Below are positions 21,040-31,007 of a stretch of 64,000 nucleotides of DNA, one piece after another; position 1 is the first letter of the stretch; each line of letters starts with the position of its first letter. The position numbers and the translations under genes were made by a program. Source of the stretch: Effrenium voratum (lineage: Eukaryota; Sar; Dinophyceae; Suessiales; Symbiodiniaceae); contig CAUJNA010001469.1 of the NCBI GenBank assembly GCA_963377175.1, positions 1 through 64,000 of the forward strand, given 5' to 3'. The notes beneath the pieces were generated by a model, which was not told the origin of the DNA, did no database searches, and was given only the letters and a program-made list of their open reading frames with translations.

Positions 21040-21752
21040 AGCACCCGCTCAGCACTGCACACACGCATGTCATATGGCAAGAACACCCACTGAAGTGCAC
21101 CCGTGCCAGATGGTAAGAACACTCGCTGAAGTGCACCCTGTCAGCGTTGCACGCAGGCATGCCGAATAGTAAGAACACCCGCTGAAGTGCACCCGCTTTG
21201 CGCTGCACACATGCATGCCAAATTGGTGAGAACACCCGCTGAGGTGCATTCGCTCAGGACTGCGCACACGAATGCCATATGGTAAGAACACCCGCTGAAG
21301 TGCACCCGCTTTGCGCTGCACACACGCATGCCAAATGGTAAGAACACCCCCGGAAGTGCACCCGCTTTGCGCTGCACACATGCAGGCCAAATGGAAAGAA
21401 CACCCGCTGAGGTGCATCCGCTCAGCACTCCGCCAAATGGTAAGAACACCCGCTGAGGTGCATCCGCTCAGCACTGCACACACGCGTGCCAAATGGTAAG
21501 AACACCCGCTGAAGTGCACCCGCTTTGCGCTGCACACACGCGTGCCAAATGGAAAGAACACCCGCTGAGGTGCACCCGCTTTGCGCTGCACACACGCATG
21601 CCAAATGGAAAGAACACCCACTGAGGTGCATCCGCTCAGCACTGCAGACACGCATGCCAAATGGTAAGAATACTCGCTGAAGTGCGCCCGCTTTGCGCTG
21701 CACGCACGCATGCCAAATGGTAAGCACGCCCGCTCAAGTGCACCCGCCCAAG
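21040..21752. repeat. 56-bp satellite, about 13 units
   Basis: The unit is CGCTGAAGTGCACCCGCTTT GCGCTGCACACACGCATGCC AAATGGTAAGAACACC; starts at 21507 and 21563 give the 56-bp period. Units near 21094-21133 and 21411-21452 are shortened by 15-18 bases. Two variants alternate: CCGCTTTGCGCTGCAC and CCGCTCAGCACTGCAC. The minus strand has no stop in any frame of the unit, so a 241-codon frame (21070-21795) reads through three successive frames; that is a property of the repeat, not evidence for a gene. Confidence 0.95.
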
Positions 21753-22697
21753 CGAAACAACAAACAACGCAGTCCACGAAGGCGGCGGATTTCAAGTTCC
21801 ACTGGGATAGGACATGTCTCCAGCCGGTGCCCCGGCTTCTGGCAGCCCACGTCTCCCTGCCATGTGTCCTGACTAGAACAAAAAATGCGCGGCTTTACTC
21901 TGAAATGAGTTAGTTACCGGGATGTTCAAAGACCCACAAAGATGCACGTTTGTCAAACTGCCTGAGAACTCAAGCACAAAAACCAAAGACACGCAAAAAA
22001 CGCGCGGGTGGGCATGTACCCGGCGCGTTCAAAAAATGGGGACCCAACAAAAGGGAACCCCTTGTTTGAAGCAGAAAAACCCGTGGCCTTTCAGCAACTC
22101 TCGCAACCTTATGGGCTGCTCGAAGCCCATGTTCAAGTATAAAATTTAGGGCCCTTCTAAAAGATTCTCTCGTGAGACCATTGACACCCTTTTGAACTTC
22201 CAACTTTTGAACATTCCAACTTGAATAAGACCTTTTGAACATTCCAATTTAGACCTTTTGAACATTCCAACTTTGGCCGAAGCAACCTGCCAGCTTCTTT
22301 AACAAACCGGAGTTTCAATCTCGGAGCTTCCTGGATTTGTGGCGCCCTGAGCGAGCAACATCAAAAAAGAGAAAACGAAGCGCTGGCCCTGCGTGACAGG
22401 TACTTTCAGAACGGAACCCATCCAAAGCAGAGTTCCCTTCACGTCTTTAAACGGGTCGTCAACAGCTGAACAAGGCTCTTTTTTTGATACCACCACGCCA
22501 AAAAAGGGAACTCGCAATGTTGAAAACCACCAAGAGTGGAGATAGAGCTGCACCCCGACTCAACCCTGTATCTACAACTCGTTTCTCGCCAAGGTCCAAA
22601 TTGGGACTGTGCGCGCGCGCCCACGCGCTCCTATCTCAGATCGGACCTGCCCCCTGCCGCTTCTCCCTGGCTTCAAAGGTCAGGTCAAATCATGATT
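21753..22697. other. no gene; 27-bp tandem repeat at 22188-22275
   Basis: About three and a half copies of TTTTGAACATTCCAACTT with a short AGACC spacer lie at 22188-22275. Nothing else was recognised. Confidence 0.6.
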
Positions 22698-22701
22698 CGA
22701 G

Positions 22702-22797
22702 ATAGGCCCAGTTATTGAATGTAGATTTTATTTATTGTTTGCTTCACTTTTAGTCACTGGTAAAATGCAAACTGTATCCTAAGTCTACCCCAGAAAT
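22702..22797. repeat. dispersed repeat, about 95 bp (copy 2)
   Basis: Second copy of the 18001-18096 repeat: AGGCCCAGTTATTGAATGTA, TGTTTGCTTCACTTTTAGTC, ACTGGTAAAATGCAAACTGT, CCTAAGTCTACCCCAG. Confidence 0.8.
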
Positions 22798-22869
22798 GAT
22801 GGCAAGGCGACAAATCATAAAACACACAGCTTCAGCTGAGTGGTATTCAAGGAAGCCCGCAGAAGGCGC

Positions 22870-23052
22870 ATGGAAACTGCAGCTGCAGAACATCAGATTT
22901 GGATCGTGCGGCGCGCATTCCGTTCTAAGTTCCTTGGCAACGGCGCCACTTCGGGCAGGTTCAAGCGAGCGATTGGTTGTCCGGCACGTGGAAAAGGAAC
23001 GCCGAAGGCCCTGCAGGCCCTGCATCTCTGGCTGTTTTTCACAGCCAGAGAT
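22870..23052 (+). CDS. candidate exon 1, split by an introner
   Basis: From an ATG at 22870 the frame reads METAAAEHQIWIVRRAFRSK then FLGNGATSGRFKRAIGCPAR and ends FFTARD at 23052, with strong third-position G/C. The frame is open upstream to 22840, so the ATG may be internal to a longer exon. It continues in phase at 23145 if the family-1 element between is removed. Product unknown. Confidence 0.45.
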
Positions 23053-23055
23053 GCA
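23021..23055. repeat. perfect hairpin abutting the introner
   Basis: TGCATCTCTGGCTGT and ACAGCCAGAGATGCA are perfect 15-bp inverted arms around a 5-base loop. The right arm ends on the CA target duplication of the family-1 element at 23056. Confidence 0.9.
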
Positions 23056-23145
23056 CCTGAACCCTCAAACTACCCTTAAAAATGGGTTTGACCCCCAAAA
23101 TTATGGGGTGATATCCCATTTTTATGGGTAGTTTGAGGGTTCAGG
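23053..23145 (+). mobile_element. family-1 element forming an in-phase intron
   Basis: The element proper is 23056-23145 (CCTGAACCCTCAAACTACCC to GAGGGTTCAGG) with CA on both sides. Splicing from GC at 23053 (GCACCT) to TTCAG at 23144 removes 92 bases and joins GAT to GCA with no frame change, restoring exactly the pre-insertion sequence. GC donors are known in dinoflagellates. Confidence 0.75.
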
Positions 23146-23330
23146 CAAGCGGAAGAACCGATCCGTGCCTTTCGAGAACCGATCCGGTTTCGTTCAGCGT
23201 TTCGCTGGATGGGAGAGAAAAACTCGCTCCTTCTGCGGATGATTTTTTGGAAGCACAGCGAGTCCAAAACAAAGGACGGCCGACTGGGGAAGGAATCCAC
23301 TTGCTTTGGTTAAGAATCAGGCACCTTCAC
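23145..23330 (+). CDS. candidate exon 2, split by an introner
   Basis: Continues the 22870 exon in phase: ASGRTDPCLSRTDPVSFSVS, then LDGREKLAPSADDFLEAQRV and QNKGRPTGEG. A 17-base direct repeat (AGAACCGATCCG twice) is inside it. The 3' end is not defined; the repeat unit of the gene array begins near 23350. Confidence 0.45.
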
Positions 23331-23349
23331 CTTTTGGGCAAGGAAATGT

Positions 23350-24661
23350 CAATCAAAGAGCTACCAAAGAGGCCATCCACCACGCAACAGTTGGAGACCT
23401 CCTGTAGTGGACCCGGTTTACATACTCGCAAAAGGACGGCAAAGGGCTGGGCACGTCGGGGGCGGCACCAGTCTTTACTGCAACTGACACACAAACACGC
23501 TTTGATACAAATCTTCGGACTCAGAAACCCCAAGCAACCTGACCTAATCTGGTTTCAAAGGGATGCGCTCGTCGGGCATTGCTTGTGGCCAACAGGTTGT
23601 GGGCCCTTGATGGGAACACTTTACCTTTGCTCGTTGCGTCTCGGGCAGCAACGCTGTCTTCTCCGTTGGGGTTGACACTCTGTTTCATATGCGCCGCCAG
23701 ATCGTCGAAAAGGGTGGCATGATGCACAGTCTGGTCGTTACTGCCGCCGATGTGCAGCTGGCAGCTTCTAGCATTGCGGAAGCCCTCAAAGCGCAAGAAG
23801 CGTGCATACGAAAAGCTGGACAAACCTACCAAGTTGGCCCACGAAAAGATGAAGCTGTTTCGTGTTGCACCCTGCCAACATGTGCTGAACAAACCAGCTG
23901 CCAGGTCAAGGCGGTTCCTTACGGAACTGGAAGACTCCGGGGTCTCTGAGAGTTTGGAGCCGCCAAAGCTTGCAGGCAGGGGTTGCTGGGTGAAAGACAA
24001 GGCCTCGAGCTCAAGAGTCACCTGACCCGGGCACGGGTGGGCGCTGCTACGGCAGTCTTACGCTTCTGGGGGCTTCCTGCAAACTGCTGCGGAAGCCCTC
24101 CGCAAGCCGCACAGCTCAAGAGCGCAGAGCTTCGGTCACTGGCCGCTCGCCAGCGATGGGCTGAAAGCGTCGCCGCAAGGTTCCGGCATTGCACAAGGCT
24201 TGCTGGGAGCCAAACTTCAGCCCATAGGGAAACCATGCGCTCAAGCCTGCCCAAATCAATGGCCTTTCCCAGCTCTTAAAAAACGGGGCAACCCTGTCCA
24301 ACATGGAAAGGGGGTTGGTGATCACAACAGCAGGCTCACATCATCACCATCCGCTTCTGACTCTTGCTTGTTCTAAGCAAGTGGTCGGCTCAAGGGAAGA
24401 CCATCGTTTCTGATGTTTACCCTTGTTTCAACACTCAAAACGAAGTCCTGAGCGTACCTCCTTTTCTCATAGCAAGAGCAGATTCACGCTTCGCGTTCTG
24501 AAGCAGAGAAGCACCCTGGAAGGTCGCTGTAGTCGGTTACCCCAACTTGGCTGACTCCTCCTGTGGGAACCTCGCGGTCAAAAGTTCAAACTTAGCGCTC
24601 AAGAGTATAAGGGTGCACATGAACTACTTGTGGCCATGGCACTCCCGATATGGATACACGC
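23350..24661. other. 3' flank of array copy 1; conserved between units
   Basis: Matches the flanks of the other array copies: from 23839 onward against copies 2-4, and 23350-23838 against copy 4 only (33478-33780). In copies 2 and 3 about 320 bases (roughly 23519-23838) are missing. Conserved landmarks are CTCTTGCTTGTTCTRAGCAA (24360) and TCGCGGTCAAAAGTTCAAAC (24569). No separate gene is supported. Confidence 0.6.
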
Positions 24662-26110
24662 TCACACTGGACAGCCACTGCTCATTGGGTGGCAGGTGTC
24701 CGTCATGGTCATGGGGTCATGGCACACTATTTCGTCGGCTGCACAGTATACCGGGCAAGGGTATGAAGCGCACCAGTTGTAGCCATCACAATTCTCGCAT
24801 GGAGGCGGGCTATGGCACACATGATCCCCTGCCGGACATGTGACTGGGCAGCCTGCGCTCTTTGGGTGGCAGCTGTCTGTCATTGTTGTGGAGTCGTGGC
24901 ACATCACTTGGTCACTGCTGCAATAGACGGGACAACTGTAGGACGAGCAGTAGCTGTAGCCACTGCAAGTATCGCACGTCGCTGGAACATGGCACATCTG
25001 TTCACCTGCTGCACATGTGACTGGGCAGCCGGTACTCATCGGGTGGCAGCTGTCGGTCATGGTCGTGGAGTCGTGGCACATTACTTCGTCGGACGCACAG
25101 TATACCGGGCAAGGGTGTGAAGAGCACCAGTTGTAGCCATCGCAAGTCTCGCAAGATGGTGGCGTGTGGCACACGTTGTCCCCTGCAGGACATGTAACTG
25201 GGCAGCCTGCGCTCTTTGGGTGGCAGCTGTCCGTCATTGTTGTCGGGTCGTGGCACATCACTTCGTCACTGCTGCAATAGACGGGACAACTGTAGGACGA
25301 GCAGTAGCTGTAGCCACTGCAAGTATCGCACGTCGCTGGAACATGGCAGACTTGCTCACCTGCTGCACATGTGACTGGGCAGCCCGTGCTCATCGGGTGG
25401 CAGCTGTCGGTCATGGTCGTGGAGTCGTGGCACATTACTTCGTCGGACGCACAGTACACCGGGCAAGCGTATGCAGAGCACCAGTTGTAGCCATCACAAT
25501 TCTCGCAGGGAGGCGGGCTATGGCACACATGATCTCCTGCAGGACATGTGACTGGGCAGCCTGCGGTTTTGTTGTGGCAGCTGTCCGTCATGGTCATGGA
25601 GTCATGGCACATTACTTCGTGAGCGGCACAGTATACCGGGCAAGGGTGTGAAGAGCACCAGTTGTAGCCATCGCAAGTCTCGCAAGATGGTGGCGTGTGG
25701 CACACATTGTCCCCTGCAGGACATGTGACTGGGCAGCCTGCGCTCTTTGGGTGGCAGCTGTCCGTCATGGTCGTGGAGTCATGGCACATCACTTGGTCAT
25801 TGCTGCAATAGACGGGACAGCTGTAGGATGAGCAGTAGCTGTAGCCACTGCAAGTATCGCACGTCGCTGGAACATGGCACGCCTGTTCACCTGCTGCACA
25901 TGTGACTGGGCAGCCCGTGCTCATCGGGTGGCAGCTGTTGGTCCCGGTCGTGGGATCAGGGCACATGACCTCATGCGCGCTGCACATGACCTTTGCTGAT
26001 TCTTCCTTCTTCATCTTCGTCTGCAAGGCACAGGCGCCTTTGCTCTCCTGGGGAGTAGTGTCTGCCAAAACGACACTGGCGGTAATCATAGACACAAGAA
26101 CACACAGCAT
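24662..26110 (-). CDS. secreted Cys/His-rich repeat protein, array copy 1
   Basis: 482 residues. The start chosen is the first in-frame ATG (26108-26110): it gives the signal peptide MLCVLVSMITASVVLA before DTTPQESK, while the frame upstream has no ATG before a stop. After a 50-residue linker there are seven modules of 59 residues with 10 Cys each; each contains CPVTC, CH(V/T/S)P, (D)TCSGYSYC or (D)GYNWC, CPVYC and VMCHD. Three module types occur in the order A-B-C-A-B-A-C (A: VPATCDTC; B: TPPSCETC; C: SPPPCENC). It ends in a half module, SSGCPV. Even Cys spacing suggests disulfide-linked extracellular or wall/matrix modules; the Cys-His pairs could bind metal. I recognise no named domain family. 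Intronless, like the other three copies. Confidence 0.9.
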   Translation of the reverse strand: MLCVLVSMITASVVLADTTPQESKGACALQTKMKKEESAKVMCSAHEVMCPDPTTGTNSCHPMSTGCPVTCAAGEQACHVPATCDTCSGYSYCSSYSCPVYCSNDQVMCHDSTTMTDSCHPKSAGCPVTCPAGDNVCHTPPSCETCDGYNWCSSHPCPVYCAAHEVMCHDSMTMTDSCHNKTAGCPVTCPAGDHVCHSPPPCENCDGYNWCSAYACPVYCASDEVMCHDSTTMTDSCHPMSTGCPVTCAAGEQVCHVPATCDTCSGYSYCSSYSCPVYCSSDEVMCHDPTTMTDSCHPKSAGCPVTCPAGDNVCHTPPSCETCDGYNWCSSHPCPVYCASDEVMCHDSTTMTDSCHPMSTGCPVTCAAGEQMCHVPATCDTCSGYSYCSSYSCPVYCSSDQVMCHDSTTMTDSCHPKSAGCPVTCPAGDHVCHSPPPCENCDGYNWCASYPCPVYCAADEIVCHDPMTMTDTCHPMSSGCPV

Positions 26111-26159
26111 TGCGGATGTCGAGGTGTCCGAAACGGGCAAGGTGGAGCTTGAGAGCTTC

Positions 26160-26180
26160 AAACGGCTGCAAACGGAGTAA
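26160..26180 (-). promoter_or_regulatory. predicted spliced-leader acceptor, copy 1
   Basis: On the minus strand ACTCCGTTTGCAG ends at 26166, 55 bases before the ATG. The site is kept in copies 1-3 (GTTTGCAG) and nearly so in copy 4 (GTTGGCAG). A dinoflagellate mRNA would receive the trans-spliced leader here. This is inferred; no leader sequence is visible in DNA. Confidence 0.4.
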
Positions 26181-26281
26181 ATGTTACCTGTTGCCGGATT
26201 GTTTCTCTGTTGCTAAAGGGAAGCATAAAGGGAAGCCAGCCATTGTTGCGATTTACATTTTAGGACACTGGGTCTCAAAGC

Positions 26282-26461
26282 AGGACCTGCATCTTTTTCC
26301 CGATTGGTGTACACGCGCGTTGGGCGGAAGGCAGCAGGGCCAATCCACTTGCAGGATTGACAGGCGAAAGTGGAGAGAATATTCTCTTTGACATGCGTCA
26401 TCTGAAGCAGTGGAATAAAACACGGAATCCAAGTGCCCATAGAGCTTGCGATGGAGCCAAG
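26282..26461 (-). pseudogene. frameshifted relic of the 36.7-36.9 kb exon, unit 1
   Basis: The minus strand aligns with exon 36678-36875 (ATCGCAAGCTCTATGGGCAC, TCGCCTGTCAATCCTGCAAG, CGCCCAACGCGCGTGTAC), but small insertions, for example in the stretch before CTTTCGCCTGTC, shift the frame, and the CTTGCACAG sequence before the exon is missing. It was duplicated with the Cys-rich gene and decayed. Confidence 0.7.
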
Positions 26462-27841
26462 ACGCGTCCTTTCCCTACTATATACTTGTTTGACTTTTTC
26501 GGTTCTTGGTCTCCTCCGTGTCGTCAATTAGGCCTATCAAGCTCGAGAAAAGGGCTTGGCGCTCTGGGGCGCACCCGCGTCTTTATGAATTTTAACTGCG
26601 TGGAAGGTCAGCTGCAGCTCAAGTGATTCAAGCACTCCAACCTCCAAAGTGCCCTTGTGCCCTCTGGCTTGGAGCTACACCTTGGTTGACGTTGAAAGGG
26701 GAGCAACAATTTTAAATTTTAGCTGTTAAGTGGGGATTTCCCACTAAACCACAATAAGCAAAAATGTAAAATGTGTCCCAACAACAACCATGACACTGAG
26801 CTCATAAAAGTGAAAAAACTGGCGCGTTCCAAGATGCAAAGGGCTGGGTGTCTCTGCCCGATCTAGGCTCGTGAAACAAAACAAAAAAAGCAATCGCACA
26901 AGCTCGTGGCAACCCCGCAAAAGTTGGAGACCTCCACTACACCCGGTAGACCCGGATTGACGCGAGTCCCCCCTCCCCCCATACGGAACTCACGCATACA
27001 AACGCGCTTTGATACAAATCTTCGGAGGGCCCACAAAAAGATGAAGCCGTTTCGTGTTGCACCCTGCCACCATTTGCTGAACAAACGTTTGCTGCCAAGG
27101 CTGTTCCGGAAAGAAGGGGGCAGACTCCGGGAGTCTCTGAGAGTTTAGAGCCGCCGAAGCTGGCACGGGGCGCTTCAGCTACGGCAGTCTTACGCTTCTG
27201 GGGGCTTCCTGCAAACTGCTGCGGAAGCCCTCCGCAAGCCGCACAGCTCAAGAGCGTTGCAGAGTGGCCGCCCACCGCCAGCGATGGGCTAAGATGAAGG
27301 TCGGACAGGTCTGAGTCCATCTAAGTCCATCTGAGTCCATATCTTCAAAGCGTCGCCGCAAGGTTCCGGCATTGCACAAGGCTTGCTGGGAGCCAAACTT
27401 CAGCCCATAGGGAAACCATGCGCTCAAGCCTGCCCAAATCAATGGCCTTTCCCAACCCTTAAAAAAGGGGGCAACTCTGTCCAACATGGAAAGGGGGTTG
27501 GTGATCACAACAGCAGGCTCACATCATCACCATCCGCTTCTGCCTCTTGCTTGTTCTAAGCAAGTGGTCGGCTCAAGGAAAAAGACCATTGTTTCTGATG
27601 TTTACCCTTGCTTGAACACTCAAAAAGAAGTCCTGAGCGTACCTCCTTTTCTCATAGCAAGAGCAGATTCACGCTTCGCGTTCTGAAGCAGAGAAGCACC
27701 CTGGAAGGTCGCTCGGTTACCCCAACTTGGCTAACTCCTCCTGTGGGAACCTCGCGGTCAAAAGTTCAAACTTAGCGCTCAAGAGTATAAGGGTGCACAT
27801 GAACTACTTGTGGCCATGGCACTCCCGATATGGATACACGC
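26462..27841. other. intergenic part of array, between copies 1 and 2
   Basis: Conserved between units at high identity. Landmarks: TAGCTGTTAAGTGGGGATTT (26721), GGAGACCTCCACTACACCCG (26925), and a short 10-bp TCTGAGTCCA tandem at 27309-27342. No open frame is conserved in all four units. Confidence 0.7.
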
Positions 27842-29290
27842 TCACACTGGACAGCCACTGCTCATTGGGTGGCAGGTGTCCGTCATGGTCATGGGGTCAT
27901 GGCACACTATTTCGTCGGCTGCACAGTATACCGGGCAAGGGTATGAAGCGCACCAGTTGTAGCCATCACAATTCTCGCATGGAGGCGGGCTATGGCACAC
28001 ATGATCCCCTGCCGGACACGTGACTGGGCAGCCTGCGCTCTTTGGGTGGCAGCTGTCCGTCATTGTTGTGGGGTCGTGGCACATCACTTGGTCACTGCTG
28101 CAATAGACGGGACAGCTGTAGGACGAGCAGTAGCTGTAGCCACTGCAAGTATCGCACGTCGCAGGAACATGGCACACCTGTTCACCTGCTGCACATGTGA
28201 CTGGGCAGCCGGTACTCATCGAGTGGCAGCTGTCGGTCATGGTCGTGGAGTCGTGGCACATTACTTCGTCGGACGCACAGTATACCGGGCAAGGGTGTGA
28301 AGAGCACCAGTTGTAGCCATCGCAAGTCTCGCAAGATGGTGGCGTGTGGCACACGTTGTCCCCTGCAGGACATGTAACTGGGCAGCCTGCGGTTTTGTTG
28401 TGGCAGCTGTCCGTCATTGTTGTCGGGTCGTGGCACATCACTTCGTCACTGCTGCAATAGACGGGACAACTGTACGACGAGCAGTAGCTGTAGCCACTGC
28501 AAGTATCGCACGTCGCTGGAACATGGCAGACTTGCTCACCTGCCGCACATGTGACTGGGCAGCCTGTGCTCATCGGGTGGCAGCTGTCGGTCATGGTCGT
28601 GGAGTCGTGGCACATTACTTCGTCGGACGCACAGTACACCGGGCAAGCGTATGCAGAGCACCAGTTGTAGCCATCACAATTCTCGCAGGGAGGCGGGCTA
28701 TGGCACACATGATCTCCTGCAGGACATGTGACTGGGCAGCCTGCGGTTTTGTTGTGGCAGCTGTCCGTCATGGTCATGGGGTCATGGCACATGACTTCGT
28801 GAGCGGCACAGTATACTGGGCAAGGGTGTGAAGAGCACCAGTTGTAGCCATCACAAGTCTCGCAAGATGGTGGCGTGTGGCACACATTGTCCCCTGCAGA
28901 ACATGTAACTGGGCAGCCTGCGCTCTTTGGGTGGCAGCTGTCCGTCATTGTTGTGGGGTCGTGGCACATCACTTGGTCACTGCTGCAATAGACGGGACAG
29001 CTGTAGGACGAGCAGTAGCTGTAGCCACTGCAAGTATCGCACGTCGCTGGAACATGGCACACCTGTTCACCTGCTGCACATGTGACTGGGCAGCCCGTGC
29101 TCATCGGGTGGCAGCTGTTGGTCCCGGTCGTGGGATCAGGGCACATGACCTCATGCGCGCTGCACATGACCTTTGCTGATTCTTCCTTCTTCATCTTCGT
29201 CTGCAAGGCACAGGCGCCTTTGCTCTCCTGGGGAGTAGTGTCTGCCAAAACGACACTGGCGGTAATCATAGACACAAGAACACACAGCAT
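27842..29290 (-). CDS. secreted Cys/His-rich repeat protein, array copy 2
   Basis: 482 residues, same start, signal peptide, module order and stop as copy 1. Differences are scattered substitutions: the linker after the second A module is HNKTAG (an N-glycosylation sequon) instead of HPKSAG, and one HSMSTG replaces HPMSTG. No frame damage. The distance from the stop of copy 1 to the stop of this copy is 3180 bases. Confidence 0.9.
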   Translation of the reverse strand: MLCVLVSMITASVVLADTTPQESKGACALQTKMKKEESAKVMCSAHEVMCPDPTTGTNSCHPMSTGCPVTCAAGEQVCHVPATCDTCSGYSYCSSYSCPVYCSSDQVMCHDPTTMTDSCHPKSAGCPVTCSAGDNVCHTPPSCETCDGYNWCSSHPCPVYCAAHEVMCHDPMTMTDSCHNKTAGCPVTCPAGDHVCHSPPPCENCDGYNWCSAYACPVYCASDEVMCHDSTTMTDSCHPMSTGCPVTCAAGEQVCHVPATCDTCSGYSYCSSYSCPVYCSSDEVMCHDPTTMTDSCHNKTAGCPVTCPAGDNVCHTPPSCETCDGYNWCSSHPCPVYCASDEVMCHDSTTMTDSCHSMSTGCPVTCAAGEQVCHVPATCDTCSGYSYCSSYSCPVYCSSDQVMCHDPTTMTDSCHPKSAGCPVTCPAGDHVCHSPPPCENCDGYNWCASYPCPVYCAADEIVCHDPMTMTDTCHPMSSGCPV

Positions 29291-29339
29291 TGCGGATGTC
29301 GAGGTGTCCGAAACGGGCAAGGTGGAGCTTGAGAGCTTC

Positions 29340-29360
29340 AAACGGCTGCAAACGGAGTAA
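29340..29360 (-). promoter_or_regulatory. predicted spliced-leader acceptor, copy 2
   Basis: Same GTTTGCAG at the same 55-base distance from the ATG as in copy 1. Confidence 0.4.
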
Positions 29361-29461
29361 TTGTTACCTGTTACTGGATTGTTTCTCTGTTGCTAAAGGG
29401 AAGCGTAAAGGGAAGCCAGCCATTGTTGCGATTTACATTTTAGGACACTGGGTCTCAAAGC

Positions 29462-29641
29462 AGGACCTGCATCTTTTTCCCGATTGGCGTACACGCGCGT
29501 TGGGCGGAAGGCAGCAAGGCCAATCCACTTGCAGGATTGACAGGCGAAAGTGGAGAGAATCTTCTGTTTGACATGCGTCATCTGAAGCAGTGGAATAAAA
29601 CACGGAATCCAAGTGCCCATAGAGCTTGCGATGGAGCCAAG
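29462..29641 (-). pseudogene. frameshifted relic of the 36.7-36.9 kb exon, unit 2
   Basis: Nearly identical to the unit 1 relic, with the same frame breaks, so the decay happened before units 1-3 separated. Confidence 0.7.
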
Positions 29642-31007
29642 ACGCGTCCTTTCCCTACGATACTTGTTTGACTTTTTCGGTTCTCGGTCTCCTCCGTGTC
29701 GTCAATTAGGCCTATCAAGCTCGAGAAAAGGGCTTGGCGCTCTGGGGCGCACCCGCGTCTTTATGAATTTTAACTGCGTGGAAGGTCAGCTGCAGCTTAA
29801 GTGATTCAAGCACTCCAACCTCCAAAGTGCCCTTGTGCCCTCTGGCTTGGAGCTACACCTTGGTTGACGTTGAAAGGGGAGCAACAATTTTAAATTTTAG
29901 CTGTTAAGTGGGGATTTCCCACTAAACCACAATAAGCAAAAATGTAAAATGTGTCCCAACAACAACCATGACACTGAGCTCATAAAAGTGAAAAAACTGG
30001 CGCGTTCCAAGATGCAAAGGGCTGGGTGTCTCTGCCCGATCTAGGCTCGTGAAACAAAAAAAAAGCAATCGCACAAGCTCGTGGCAACCCCGCAAAAGTT
30101 GGAGACCTCCACTACACCCGGTAGACCCGGATTGACGCGAGTCCCCCCTCCCCCCATACGGAACTCACGCATACAAACGCGCTTTGATACAAATCTTCGG
30201 AGGGCCCACAAAAAGATGAAGCCGTTTCGTGTTGCACCCTGCCACCATTTGCTGAACAAACGTTTGCTGCCAAGGCTGTTCCGGAAAGAAGGGGGCAGAC
30301 TCCGGGGCACGGGGCGCTTCAGCTACGGCAGTCTTACGCTTCTGGGGGCTTCCTGCAAACTGCTGCGGAAGCCATCCGCAAGCCGCACAGCTCAAGAGCG
30401 CAGAGCTTCGGTCACTGGCCGCTCGCCAGCGATGGGCTAAGATGTTGAAGGTCGGACTGGTCTAAGTCCATCTGAGTCCATCTGAGTCCATCTGAGTCCA
30501 TCTCTTCAAAGCGTCGCCGCAAGGTTCCGGCATTGCACAAGGCTTGCTTGGAGCCAAACTTCAGCCCGTCGGGAAACCATGCGCTCAAGCAGGCCCAAAT
30601 ATGTTCCCTTTCCCAGCTCTTAAAAAACGGGGCAACCCTGTCCAGCATGGAAAGGGGGTTGGTGATCACAACAGCAGGCTCACATCATCACCATCCGCTT
30701 CTGACTCTTGCTTGTTCTGAGCAAGTCGTCGGCTCAAGGGAAAAGACAATTGTTTATGATGTTTACCCTTGTTTCAACACTCAAAACAAAGTCCTGAGCG
30801 TACCTCCTTTTCTCATAGCAAGAGCAGATTCACGCTTCGCGTTCTGAAGCAGAGAAGCACCCTGGAAGGTCGCTGTAGTCGGTTACCCCGACTTGGCTGA
30901 CTCCTCCTGTGGGAACCTCGCGGTCAAAAGTTCAAACTTAGCGCTCAAGAGTATAAGGGTGCACATGAACTACTTGTGGCCATGGCACTCCCGATATGGA
31001 TACACGC
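29642..31007. other. intergenic part of array, between copies 2 and 3
   Basis: As between copies 1 and 2. The 10-bp TCTGAGTCCA tandem is longer here (30463-30505). A run of about 20 bases (GAGTCTCTGAGAGTTTAGAG region of unit 2) is absent near 30303. Confidence 0.7.

Noticed and set aside
24812..25651. Long plus-strand open frames opposite the Cys-rich genes (also at 28.3, 31.5 and 35.3 kb)
   Set aside because: They are antisense shadows of the module repeats; they shift between copies and have no start context or codon bias of their own.
26111..26161. A start 17 codons upstream (TTG) for the Cys-rich proteins
   Set aside because: The codon is TTG in all copies and the downstream ATG begins a complete signal peptide, so the ATG is preferred.
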